A stretch of 41,377 bases of DNA from Chloroflexota bacterium (GTDB lineage: Bacteria; Chloroflexota; Anaerolineae; Caldilineales; Caldilineaceae). The position numbers were made by a program, and so were the translations under genes. Where the stretch lies: assembly GCA_018969295.1 (NCBI GenBank), contig JAGWYN010000037.1, positions 1 through 41,377 of the forward strand. Reading direction: 5' to 3'. Below the pieces are notes generated by a model. It was not told where the DNA came from and did not search any database. It saw only the letters and a program-made list of their open reading frames with translations. Position 1 is the stretch's first letter. Each line of letters begins with the position of its first letter. Positions 18,931-28,455 of this stretch are shown here, piece after piece.

Positions 18931-18947
18931 CCGCCTTCGCAAGGCGG
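18931..18947 (-). promoter_or_regulatory. Stem-loop followed by a short T run in the greA leader (possible attenuator)
   Basis: CCGCCTT, a 3-nt loop and AAGGCGG form a 7-bp perfect stem. On the minus strand it is followed by TGTTTTC. This has the shape of a weak intrinsic terminator 50 nt before greA. A nearby -10-like TATTAC lies between it and greA, so greA might be transcribed from promoters on both sides of the hairpin. Confidence 0.4.
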
Positions 18948-18978
18948 CGTTGCTCTGGCCCGATTTAGCAAAGCAAAT

Positions 18979-19000
18979 GCCGACCCCAATGCAGGTCGGC
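18979..19000. repeat. 7-bp inverted repeat in the greA/methyltransferase divergent region
   Basis: GCCGACC and GGTCGGC are separated by 8 nt. The element lies just downstream of the minus-strand TATACT (19024-19019), so it would be at the start of a greA leader. It could be an RNA hairpin or an operator. Confidence 0.4.
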
Positions 19001-19018
19001 CCGACAGACGTGTATAAC

Positions 19019-19026
19019 AGTATAAT
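19019..19026. promoter_or_regulatory. Overlapping divergent -10 elements
   Basis: TATAAT reads on the plus strand (19021-19026), toward the methyltransferase. The overlapping AGTATA gives TATACT on the minus strand (19024-19019), toward greA, with TTACAG 17 nt upstream. The plus-strand box has no good -35. Sharing of bases means both promoters could not be occupied at once. Confidence 0.4.
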
Positions 19027-19067
19027 ACATTCTTCTCAAATCTGTAAAATCATCTTTTGGGTCGCAC

Positions 19068-19103
19068 CGTGAAAGCAGTCGTGAAAGCAGTCGTGAAAGC
19101 AGT
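19068..19103. repeat. 12-bp tandem repeat, three perfect copies abutting a start codon
   Basis: CGTGAAAGCAGT occurs three times head to tail and ends exactly at the ATG at 19104. A GTG-started frame from 19069 reads VKAVVKAVVKAVWW and stops at 19113, overlapping the gene start. The other in-phase reading (R-E-S-S repeated) would extend the methyltransferase N-terminus. Confidence 0.9.
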
Positions 19104-19913
19104 ATGGTGGTAAACATGCCAATGGCCCCTTCTCCAGATTCCTCCCTCTTTGACCGCTTTGCTCGCTTTTACGACGGCGACTACCGGCACTACGACGAAG
19201 ACATCGACCTGATCGGCCAGTACGCTGACGAGCACGGAGACCCTATCCTGGAGTTGGGCTGCGGCACCGGGCGGGTGCTGCTGCCGCTGGCCAGGGCCGG
19301 CCACCGCCTCACCGGAGTCGACATCAGCCCTGCATTGCTGGAGCGTGCGCGAGCCAGGCTGCAACAACAGCGTCTGTCTGCCCAGGTCGAGCTGCTGCAG
19401 GCGGATCTGCGCACCTTTGACCTGCCCACCAAAGGCTATGGCTTTGCGTTTTGTACCAGCAGCACCCTGATGCACCTGACGACAGCCCAGGAGCAGCTGG
19501 CCGCGTTGCACAACATGGCCCGCCATCTGCGGCCAGGGGGCCGGCTTTTGCTCGACCTGTTCAACCCCGACCTGCCCCGCCTCTTCGCCGTCGAAGGGCT
19601 GATGGAACTGGCCGATCGCTGGCTGGACGAACAGACCGGCGCTGAAGTGCTGAAGTGGAGCGTGCGTCGCCTCGACCTGGCCGAACAGCTGCAAGAAACC
19701 CTCTTCCTCTACGAAGAGATCCATGCCGATGGCCGCATCGAACGCACAGCCTGCCCCTTCACCCTGCGGTTTTTGTGGCGCAACGAAGCAGAACTGATGC
19801 TGCAAGCTGCCGGCCTGGCAGTCGAAGAGGTCATGGGAGACTGTGAGGGGACTCCCTATGCCAGCGACAGCGAACACCTGATCCTGGTGGCCGCCAAACC
19901 GGAGACTCGATAG
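19104..19913 (+). CDS. Class I SAM-dependent methyltransferase
   Basis: 269 residues from the ATG at 19104; ATGs at 19116 and 19122 are also possible, and no start has a clear ribosome site. The Rossmann-fold SAM site is plain: motif I 'ILELGCGTGRVLLPLA' (about residues 48-63), the acidic 'GVDISPALLERARARL', then 'LLQADLRTFDL' and 'LRPGGRLLLDLFNPD'. The remainder has a beta-sheet insertion ('EEIHADGRIERTACPF') seen in small-molecule methyltransferases near UbiE-like groups. The substrate is not evident. It sits 31 bp upstream of the amylosucrase on the same strand and is probably co-transcribed. Three 12-bp repeats touch its start codon. Confidence 0.88.
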   Translation: MVVNMPMAPSPDSSLFDRFARFYDGDYRHYDEDIDLIGQYADEHGDPILELGCGTGRVLLPLARAGHRLTGVDISPALLERARARLQQQRLSAQVELLQADLRTFDLPTKGYGFAFCTSSTLMHLTTAQEQLAALHNMARHLRPGGRLLLDLFNPDLPRLFAVEGLMELADRWLDEQTGAEVLKWSVRRLDLAEQLQETLFLYEEIHADGRIERTACPFTLRFLWRNEAELMLQAAGLAVEEVMGDCEGTPYASDSEHLILVAAKPETR

Positions 19914-19944
19914 ACAAGCCAGCCCTGTGAAAAGAGAGCCCCAT

Positions 19945-21894
<1,950 letters not shown>

Positions 21895-22110
21895 CCCATG
21901 ACACAAACCCTCTACGGGTCACACCTTTGACCATAGATTGCAAAGCAAAACTAGACAAAGGTATCGACCAGCAGAATCTACATGTGCAAACCATCCCCCA
22001 ACCCCCATCAAAACCCACACAAACCCCACATGCCGGCAAGGGAGGGAGTCCAGCCCGCAGGTCTGTACAGTTGTGAGATGGGCGATTTTTGGTTGAGAAG
22101 GGCTGGGCGC

Positions 22111-22116
22111 TATACT
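22111..22116 (+). promoter_or_regulatory. -10 element giving a near-leaderless transcript
   Basis: TATACT ends eight bases before the ATG at 22125. A normal start point would fall at or next to the A of the start codon. No convincing -35 is seen; TTTGGT at 22088-22093 has the right spacing but a poor match. Confidence 0.5.
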
Positions 22117-22124
22117 CGACGATT

Positions 22125-23456
22125 ATGAAGCGTCACGATCTGCGGCGTGTGGGGTTGTTGCTGTTGGGAGGGTTTGTGCTGGCCGTGCTGGCCGTGCCCG
22201 ACCTGGCGCGACAGGTCTTTGCCGATACAGCGACGGTTGGGCTGGCGCAGCAGAGCTACCCAGCCACGCCGACCTGGACACCGACCTGGACCCCCTATTT
22301 TTATGCCACGCCCTTTCCGTCGGGTGTCGGTTTCACGCCGACGCCGACCCTCGACCTGCGGGTGGTCAACGAAATCACCCATCCAGCCGACCAGGATGTC
22401 GTCGCTGGGTTCACCCCTCTGATCGGGACTGCGGTCATCGACAACTTTGCCCGCTACGATCTGCACATCAGCGTGGCAGGAGCTGAGAACTGGCAGTGGC
22501 TCTACAGCAGCCGCGAGGTGATCCGCAGCGGACTGCTCTATGTCTTCAACGCCTATGCCTGGCCCGACGGCCTTTACGATCTGCGCCTGCGTGCGCTGGA
22601 CTACAGCGGCCACTTCAGCGAGAGTTTCCTGCGCCAGCTTGCGGTGCGCAACGCAGCGCCGCCAACGCAGACCCCCTATCCGACCCCCAGCGATCCCAAC
22701 CAGCCCTTCTCGCCGCTGATCCTCTTTCCGACCCCGTCGCCGACGATGACCCCGACCCCGCGGTTCCGCAGCTTTCTCCCCAACGGGCAAGGGATTTACG
22801 AGCCACAGAACGGGGCAATTTTGCGCGGGCAGGTCGCCGTCGTCGCGACCGCCAACAACAAAAATGCCTTCAACCCCTTCGAGCGCTACGAACTTTTCCT
22901 CACACCGAGCGGCAGCGACCAGTGGAGTTGGCTGTACAGCAGTTCCCAGCAGTTCTGGCAGTCCCCCATCTACACCCTGGACAGCACCCAGCTGGCCGAT
23001 GGCTTCTACGACCTGCGCCTGCGCATCGTCTACCGAGACAGCAACTACGACGAATACTATGTGACTCGCCTGCGGGTGGACAATGCCACCGCACTGTCTG
23101 CCCCGGCAGAGCCAGCTGCCGAGGCCATGCATTTGCCCGGCCTCTACTTCCCGTTCGACCGCATCCGTGTGACCGGCGTCGTGGATCTGGTAGGCACTAC
23201 CGCAGTGCCCGGCCTGCTTCGCTGGGAACTCTACTGGGCCTATGCAGGATCGGAGGGCTGGAATTTTCTGTTCAGCGACGTCAAGCCGGTCGTCAACAGC
23301 TACCTGGCGCGTCTGGACCTGGGGCTGATGGCCGAAGACTCGTATGATTTCCGTCTGAAAATTGTCCGACAAGACGGCACCTTCTCGGACTATTATGTAC
23401 GAGGTGTCGTTGCCGTGCCGCCGACACCGACTGCGATCCCGCAGCCGCCGAGATAG
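22125..23456 (+). CDS. Exported protein with three Ig/FnIII-like beta-sandwich repeats
   Basis: 443 residues from the ATG at 22125. The N-terminal hydrophobic stretch ('GLLLLGGFVLAVLAVP') after 'MKRHDLRR' is a signal peptide or anchor, followed by a T-P-T-W-T-P linker. Three homologous units lie at about residues 80-178, 224-320 and 336-435. Each has the pattern: a proline-rich strand with '.V.G...L.GTA', then 'F.RYDL/YEL/RWEL', 'W.WLYSS' and 'DGLYDLRLRA..YSG'. Units 1 and 2 are joined by a second Pro/Thr linker. Similar repeats occur in Chloroflexota exported proteins and penicillin-binding proteins, where they probably bind glycan or mediate contacts; here the function is unknown. There is no ribosome site; a TATACT sits eight bases before the start. 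Confidence 0.82.
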   Translation: MKRHDLRRVGLLLLGGFVLAVLAVPDLARQVFADTATVGLAQQSYPATPTWTPTWTPYFYATPFPSGVGFTPTPTLDLRVVNEITHPADQDVVAGFTPLIGTAVIDNFARYDLHISVAGAENWQWLYSSREVIRSGLLYVFNAYAWPDGLYDLRLRALDYSGHFSESFLRQLAVRNAAPPTQTPYPTPSDPNQPFSPLILFPTPSPTMTPTPRFRSFLPNGQGIYEPQNGAILRGQVAVVATANNKNAFNPFERYELFLTPSGSDQWSWLYSSSQQFWQSPIYTLDSTQLADGFYDLRLRIVYRDSNYDEYYVTRLRVDNATALSAPAEPAAEAMHLPGLYFPFDRIRVTGVVDLVGTTAVPGLLRWELYWAYAGSEGWNFLFSDVKPVVNSYLARLDLGLMAEDSYDFRLKIVRQDGTFSDYYVRGVVAVPPTPTAIPQPPR

Positions 23457-23506
23457 CGCCGAGTCAAATTTTTCGGCGATATGTCGGCCAAAAGTGGAAA
23501 GTTTAT

Positions 23507-23536
23507 TTGGGAGGGAGTTCGCAGCAGCAGTATAAT
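23507..23536 (+). promoter_or_regulatory. Promoter of the LysM-fasciclin gene
   Basis: TTGGGA (23507-23512), an 18-nt spacer and a consensus TATAAT (23531-23536). The predicted leader is about 130 nt and contains a 6-bp stem (GGATCG/CGATCC, 23542-23582) and a 7-bp hairpin (TTTCAAG/CTTGAAA, 23587-23607) before the GGAGG ribosome site. A structured leader is unusual in this otherwise short-leader region. Confidence 0.6.
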
Positions 23537-23676
23537 GGACAGGATCGGCCCGCCGCAGAAGCGTTGTAGCGGAGAACGATCCAAAATTTCAAGGATGTGT
23601 CTTGAAAAATCTGCCAGAAAACTGGGAGATTCATTGTGGGAGTCCAATCAAGTTGGGTCGTTTGGAGGATAAAAAG

Positions 23677-25737
23677 ATGAACCAATCAAAGTGGCGCCTG
23701 GCGCTTACAGCAGTGTTGTTGACAGCCCTGCTGGTCACTGCACTGGCACCGGCCGCATTCGCAGCCGAACAATCAGCCCCTGCCTCCCAGGTGCGGGCCA
23801 CAGAGGTCTCCGGCACCGTTCCGGGTGGACAGTTCGCCAAGCTGTGGCTGGGGCTGGAAATCACCAACCCAGGCAATTTTACGGTGACAGCGACCTGGGA
23901 CCGCCTCAACCCAGAACAAAATGGGGTCGGCTTCTATATTTTGGACCCGGGCAACGTCGCTGCCGTCTCCATGGGGGAACGGATCGAACGCAACCAGCTG
24001 GCCATGGGAGACTCCAATTTTTTCGTCGTCGGTGAGAAAAATGTGCAGGGTGCATCCATTCGGGCTGTCGGTACAGACTACACGATCGTCGTCTACAACG
24101 ACTCCGCCACCGATGCCCGCTTTACGCTGAGCGTCGACAACGGCATTATTGTCGACAACGACAATCAGGTCGACGCTCCCGCCGCAGCGACCGAGAGCAC
24201 CCCTGCCAGCACAGAGGCTGCCAGCACAGAAGCGACAACCACCGTGGCGACAACCACCGCGGCGACAACCACCGTGGCGACAACCACCGCGGCGACAACC
24301 ACCGCGGCAGCGACGACGGCGACCGTTGCGGCGCCCGCCGCCGCTGCTCCGGCCACCACGACAGCGCCTGCAGCAGGTCCGTTCCGCAGCAGCAGCGTCA
24401 AAGGCGAGCTGAACGAGCAGTACGAACAGCACTATCTGGGGTTGGAACCAGAGCAGCGCGACAGCGAGATCACACTGCGCCTCTCCTTTGACCCACGCGA
24501 CAACCAGGAGCTGGCCCGTCGGCTGAATTTCTGGGTCTTGGACGAACAGGGGCTTGTGCGCTACCAGAGTGGCGAGAACGCCAGCGACCTTGCCGTGGCC
24601 AATGGCAACCGTGTCACCACGCCGGGCGACGAAAATGTACGCACCACCAGCTTCTTTGCCCCAGGGCTCGGCACCTATACGGTGATCGTCTACAACAACT
24701 CGCGCATCCCCGCCACCTACGAGCTCTCGGCAACCAGCGCAGTGCTGGTCGATGGTTCGCAGCAGACGACTTCGGCCCAGGAAGCCGCTGGCTCGGCAAC
24801 AACCGTTGCCGCCACCACAGCCACCACAGCCACTGCGACGGCAGCTACAACTGCGGCCACGACTGCAGCCACACCCGCAGCGGGGTCAGGGGCTGCGGGT
24901 GAACCCGGCGGAACGTATACGGTCGTTTCTGGCGATACCCTCGCGATCATCGCCCGCGACATCTACGGCGACTACAAACTCTATGAAAAGCTCTGCGCCT
25001 TCAACAAATTGACCGACTGCAACGTGATCGAGGTCGGCCAGGTGATCAACCTGCCGACTCGCGAACAGATCGGCGCGGTCGCGACGACCACAACAGCCGC
25101 GGCGACCACCGAGGAACCTGCGGCAGCCACCCCGGCCACCACCCAGGCCACCACCCCGGCCACCACCCAGGCCACCACAGTCGCCGCAACAGCCGCCACT
25201 ACAGCGACGACCCCAGCCACCACGATCACGGCCACCACCCCGGCGACGACGACGGCCACCACCACGGCCACTGCCGCAGTCACGGCGACGGCGACGACGA
25301 CCAGCACGGCTGCACCCCGAGCCACCGAAACGATCGTCGAGATCGCACAATCCAACCCGAACTTCTCGATCCTGGCCAAGGCGCTGGAATCGACCGGGCT
25401 GGCCACCACCCTCGGCAGCGGCGACTATACGGTCTTTGCACCGACCGATGCAGCCTTCAACGAACTGCTCACTCAGACAGGGCTGGCGGCCGACCAGCTG
25501 TTGAAAGCGCCCGAACTCCAGCAGATCCTGCAGTACCATGTGCTCAGCGGCGAAGTTGGCTCGACAGACATCACCAATGGGATGCGCGCTACCACAGTGC
25601 AGGGCAAACAGGTGACCTTTGAGATCAAAGATGGCAGCGTCTACATCAACGGCGCCAAAGTCACGATCGCCGATATCCCGGCGTCCAACGGCATTATCCA
25701 CGCTATCAGCGCTGTGATTCTGCCGCCAGCTCAGTAA
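23677..25737 (+). CDS. Exported multidomain surface protein: two beta domains, LysM, fasciclin (FAS1)
   Basis: 686 residues from the ATG at 23677, with GGAGG eight bases upstream. A signal peptide ending near 'APAAFA' is followed by two related beta domains (about 41-165 and 232-365, each with 'YT.IVYN.S' near its end). Then come a LysM peptidoglycan-binding motif (about 411-460, 'YTVVSGDTLAIIARDIYGD') and a C-terminal FAS1 domain (about 548-684) with 'TIVEIAQSNPNFSILAKALE', 'YTVFAPTDAAFNEL', 'LQYHVLSGEV' and 'NGIIHAISAVILP'. Three long Ala/Thr-rich linkers separate them, as in O-glycosylated cell-wall proteins. A wall-bound adhesion or surface-layer role is likely; the nearby GT-C proteins make glycosylation of the linkers plausible but unproven. 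Strong promoter, leader and terminator suggest high expression as a single gene. Confidence 0.92.
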   Translation: MNQSKWRLALTAVLLTALLVTALAPAAFAAEQSAPASQVRATEVSGTVPGGQFAKLWLGLEITNPGNFTVTATWDRLNPEQNGVGFYILDPGNVAAVSMGERIERNQLAMGDSNFFVVGEKNVQGASIRAVGTDYTIVVYNDSATDARFTLSVDNGIIVDNDNQVDAPAAATESTPASTEAASTEATTTVATTTAATTTVATTTAATTTAAATTATVAAPAAAAPATTTAPAAGPFRSSSVKGELNEQYEQHYLGLEPEQRDSEITLRLSFDPRDNQELARRLNFWVLDEQGLVRYQSGENASDLAVANGNRVTTPGDENVRTTSFFAPGLGTYTVIVYNNSRIPATYELSATSAVLVDGSQQTTSAQEAAGSATTVAATTATTATATAATTAATTAATPAAGSGAAGEPGGTYTVVSGDTLAIIARDIYGDYKLYEKLCAFNKLTDCNVIEVGQVINLPTREQIGAVATTTTAAATTEEPAAATPATTQATTPATTQATTVAATAATTATTPATTITATTPATTTATTTATAAVTATATTTSTAAPRATETIVEIAQSNPNFSILAKALESTGLATTLGSGDYTVFAPTDAAFNELLTQTGLAADQLLKAPELQQILQYHVLSGEVGSTDITNGMRATTVQGKQVTFEIKDGSVYINGAKVTIADIPASNGIIHAISAVILPPAQ
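24232..24306. repeat. 15-bp coding tandem repeat, five copies
   Basis: Five head-to-tail copies of GCGACAACCACCGTG or its GCG-ending variant encode A-T-T-T-V/A units of the first linker of the LysM-fasciclin protein. The unit length keeps the frame, so linker length could vary between strains. Confidence 0.9.
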
Positions 25738-25769
25738 GCGGCACCGCACCAGGATTCAAAAAAGCCGAA

Positions 25770-25800
25770 GGGGGCCGGGCAGTGTGCCCAGCCCCCTTTT
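25770..25800 (+). terminator. Strong intrinsic terminator after the LysM-fasciclin gene
   Basis: GGGGGC-C-GGGCA pairs with TGCCC-A-GCCCCC across a 3-nt loop and is followed directly by TTTT. The hairpin begins 32 bp after the stop codon. It is the clearest terminator in the window. Confidence 0.85.
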
Positions 25801-25833
25801 CGTTGCCCCACGCCTGCAGCCGCACTTTCTCCC

Positions 25834-25863
25834 TTGAGCAGCCTGTCGATTTTGTGCTATGAT
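25834..25863 (+). promoter_or_regulatory. Promoter for the DinG-like helicase, leaderless geometry
   Basis: TTGAGC (25834-25839), an 18-nt spacer and TATGAT (25858-25863) preceded by TGC, an extended -10. The -10 ends six bases before the ATG at 25870, so the transcript should begin at or near the start codon. Confidence 0.65.
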
Positions 25864-25869
25864 GGGGCT

Positions 25870-28359
25870 ATGCCAAAATCGCCGCATGTTCCCACATCCT
25901 TGCCCACGGATGCCTTTTTAGACGACCTGCCCGACGAGATTCTCGCGCAGGAGGGGGATCCCAGGTCGGACGATCCCAGCTCTGACGCCGATGCGCTGGC
26001 TGAGCTGGCAGCGGTGGATCTGGCGACCTTTTTTGGCCCCGCTGGCCCGCTGGCCCGCGCGCTGCAGCCGTACGAGCGACGCGACAGCCAGCTGCGGATG
26101 GCCCAGGCGATCCAGCGGGCGCTGGTGTCCCATTCGCATGCCCTGATCGAAGCGCCAACTGGCACCGGCAAATCGATCGCCTATCTGGTCCCTGCGATCC
26201 TCAGCGGGCAGACAGTGGTCATCTCCACCGCCAACAAATCGCTGCAGAGCCAGCTCTTCCACAAAGAACTACCCTTCTTGCGCAAGGTGCTGGGCAGGCA
26301 GATCCCGGCGGTGGTGGTCAAAGGACGCAGCAATTTCATCTGCACCCACAAGCTGGACAAAGAGCGCCAGGAACAGACCTACATCTCTCTCTACGACCGT
26401 GCCGACGACCAGTTTCAGGCGCTGCAGGCGTGGCTGGCCCAGACCTCCACCGGAGACATCGACGAACTGCCCTTTGTGCTTGGCGGCGACCTGCGCAACC
26501 GGGTCGTCAGTTTCCCCGACGACTGTCTGCACCACGATTGCCGCTACGACGAAGAGGGCTGCTGGGTCAACAGGATGCGCGACGAAGCTGCCCAGGCCCA
26601 AATCCTCATCACCAACCACCATCTGCTCCTCAACGCGCTGGAGTTGGGGTTTGCCGGCGAACGCATCCTGCCGCCAGCGTCCATCTACATTGTCGACGAG
26701 GCACACCATCTCGAGCAGATTGCGACTGCGGTCTACGAAGTGCTGGTGACCGACTACACGGTCGAACAGCTGCTCGCCCGCTCGCTCTTCAAAGAAGCGC
26801 TCGGCGACAGCGATCTCGATCGGCTGCGCCAGCTCAACACCTTGGCCTTCCAGGAGATTGCCCACAGCAGCCGCGAAAATGCCTTCCAACTCGAGGGGGA
26901 CCTGGAGAGCCTGCTCAGGCTGAGCAGCGCGCTGGCCGAGCTCGGCAAACGGCTCAAGCAGAAAAATCCCTATGCAGCCGCTGTCGAGCAGGCAGCACAG
27001 CAAGGCGAGCGCCCCGGCGCCGACACAGCCGAACGCTTTCGCGCCTACGAGGCCTCGGTCACTGCACTCAACAGCACCGCGGAAAAGCTCAACGTGATCG
27101 GCAGCGCCCGCCAAGACGACCACCGGGTGCGCTATGCGGTGCGCGTCTTCGAACGGCGCTACATCACGCTGGAAGTACATTCCGCCCCGATCGACCCATC
27201 TGGGCTGCTGGCCACCTATCTGTTCCACCCTGAAGATGAAAACGGCGACGCAGTGCCTCGCTCGGTGATCTGCACCAGCGCCACACTGGCGACAGGCGGC
27301 CATTTCCAGCATTACAAGGCCCGCTGCGGAATTCGCCGGGTCGGCGAAGAGCAGGTGCTGCCGGCAGTCTTCGACTACCCACGCCAGGCCCTGCTCTACC
27401 AGCCGTCGCTGCCCCCCTTCGACTACCGCAGCCCTGCGCCTTTCTACGACGCCGTCGCCGCAGAGCTGGAGCGGCTGCTCGAAATCAGCCGTGGCCGTTC
27501 GCTGTGCCTGTTTACCAGCTGGGGCGGCCTGCAGCAGGTCAGCGACCGTCTGCAAAATGGTCAGCGTACCCTGGTCTGGCCGCTCCGCTCTCAGGGAGAT
27601 GCCCCTCGAGACGCGCTGTTGAGCTGGTTCAAGGCGACCCCCTACAGCGTATTGCTGGCGACCCGTTCCTTCTGGGAAGGGGTCGACATCCCTGGCGACG
27701 ATCTGAGCCTGGTGGTGATGGACAAGATGCCCTTTCCGACGCCCGGGGACCCGCTGCACAATGCCCGGATGCGGGCGATCGAGGCAGAAGGGCGTTCCAG
27801 CTTCGCAGAGTACATGACCCCGCTGATGACCCTGGCGCTCAAACAGGGTTTTGGCCGGTTGATCCGGCGCAGCGACGACAGCGGCGTCGTCGCCATTCTG
27901 GACGAACGGCTGAGCAGCAAAGCCTACGGTCGACGTGCTCGCCAGGATCTGCCGCCCGCCTCCTTCACGCGCGAATTTCAGGCGGTCCACCAGTTTTATC
28001 GCACTGCGCTGGCCAGCCCGGCTGAATTTGCGCTCAACGTCTGGGCCGACAGAGCGTGCGCCTGGCGCTGGCAGCTGGTGCGTCTGCAGGATGGCCGCAC
28101 CGACAGCCAGCAAGGCACCAGCGCCACCCACGACCCGGCCCAGGCCGAACTGGAGGCTGCCCTGGATGCGCTGCGCAACTTGGGCGAGCGCATTCGCCGC
28201 GTCGGCCAGGAGCCCAGCCGCTACGCGGTCGAAGTGCGCTGCAGCCGTGCCACTGCGGCGCTGCTGGCTGCCGGTTCCCTGCCCGCTGAGCTGGCCCAGC
28301 GCTGGGCGGCCATGGCCAGCAGCTGGCGCACCCTGTCGTCGCGCGCGGTGCGCGAGTAA
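25870..28359 (+). CDS. dinG: DinG/XPD-like ATP-dependent DNA helicase with Fe-S domain
   Basis: 829 residues; superfamily 2 helicase that unwinds DNA in repair and replication-transcription conflict. Walker A 'EAPTGTGKS' (GTGKS at 98-102) and the DEAH box 'IVDEAHHLEQ' (276-279) flank four cysteines at 158, 219, 224 and 231, the arrangement expected for a 4Fe-4S cluster. C-terminal helicase motifs are 'SVLLATRSFWEGVDIPG', 'VVMDKMPFPTPGDPL' and 'QGFGRLIRRSDDSGVV'. The sequence continues about 100 residues past the last motif with an Ala/Arg-rich segment of unknown role. The start at 25870 is fixed by the promoter six bases away; there is no ribosome site. DinG and its paralogues are hard to separate by motifs, so the symbol is a family-level assignment. 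Confidence 0.9.
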   Translation: MPKSPHVPTSLPTDAFLDDLPDEILAQEGDPRSDDPSSDADALAELAAVDLATFFGPAGPLARALQPYERRDSQLRMAQAIQRALVSHSHALIEAPTGTGKSIAYLVPAILSGQTVVISTANKSLQSQLFHKELPFLRKVLGRQIPAVVVKGRSNFICTHKLDKERQEQTYISLYDRADDQFQALQAWLAQTSTGDIDELPFVLGGDLRNRVVSFPDDCLHHDCRYDEEGCWVNRMRDEAAQAQILITNHHLLLNALELGFAGERILPPASIYIVDEAHHLEQIATAVYEVLVTDYTVEQLLARSLFKEALGDSDLDRLRQLNTLAFQEIAHSSRENAFQLEGDLESLLRLSSALAELGKRLKQKNPYAAAVEQAAQQGERPGADTAERFRAYEASVTALNSTAEKLNVIGSARQDDHRVRYAVRVFERRYITLEVHSAPIDPSGLLATYLFHPEDENGDAVPRSVICTSATLATGGHFQHYKARCGIRRVGEEQVLPAVFDYPRQALLYQPSLPPFDYRSPAPFYDAVAAELERLLEISRGRSLCLFTSWGGLQQVSDRLQNGQRTLVWPLRSQGDAPRDALLSWFKATPYSVLLATRSFWEGVDIPGDDLSLVVMDKMPFPTPGDPLHNARMRAIEAEGRSSFAEYMTPLMTLALKQGFGRLIRRSDDSGVVAILDERLSSKAYGRRARQDLPPASFTREFQAVHQFYRTALASPAEFALNVWADRACAWRWQLVRLQDGRTDSQQGTSATHDPAQAELEAALDALRNLGERIRRVGQEPSRYAVEVRCSRATAALLAAGSLPAELAQRWAAMASSWRTLSSRAVRE

Positions 28360-28405
28360 ATTCACCTCCTCTGGCCCACTGACAGACCGCGACAACACCC
28401 CTCTA

Positions 28406-28414
28406 TGGTACAAT
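28406..28414 (+). promoter_or_regulatory. Extended -10 promoter for pheS
   Basis: TGG followed by TACAAT (28409-28414) gives an extended -10. A -35-like CTGACA is present but 24 nt away. The leader would be about 35 nt. Confidence 0.45.
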
Positions 28415-28455
28415 CAGATCTACATGATGCCACCTACTGAAACAGGACGTGCCCG

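Noticed and set aside
24165..25409. Ala/Val-rich minus-strand open frames opposite the LysM-fasciclin gene
   Set aside because: They are the mirror of the Ala/Thr linker repeats. The plus strand has a signal peptide, LysM and FAS1 domains and a ribosome site.
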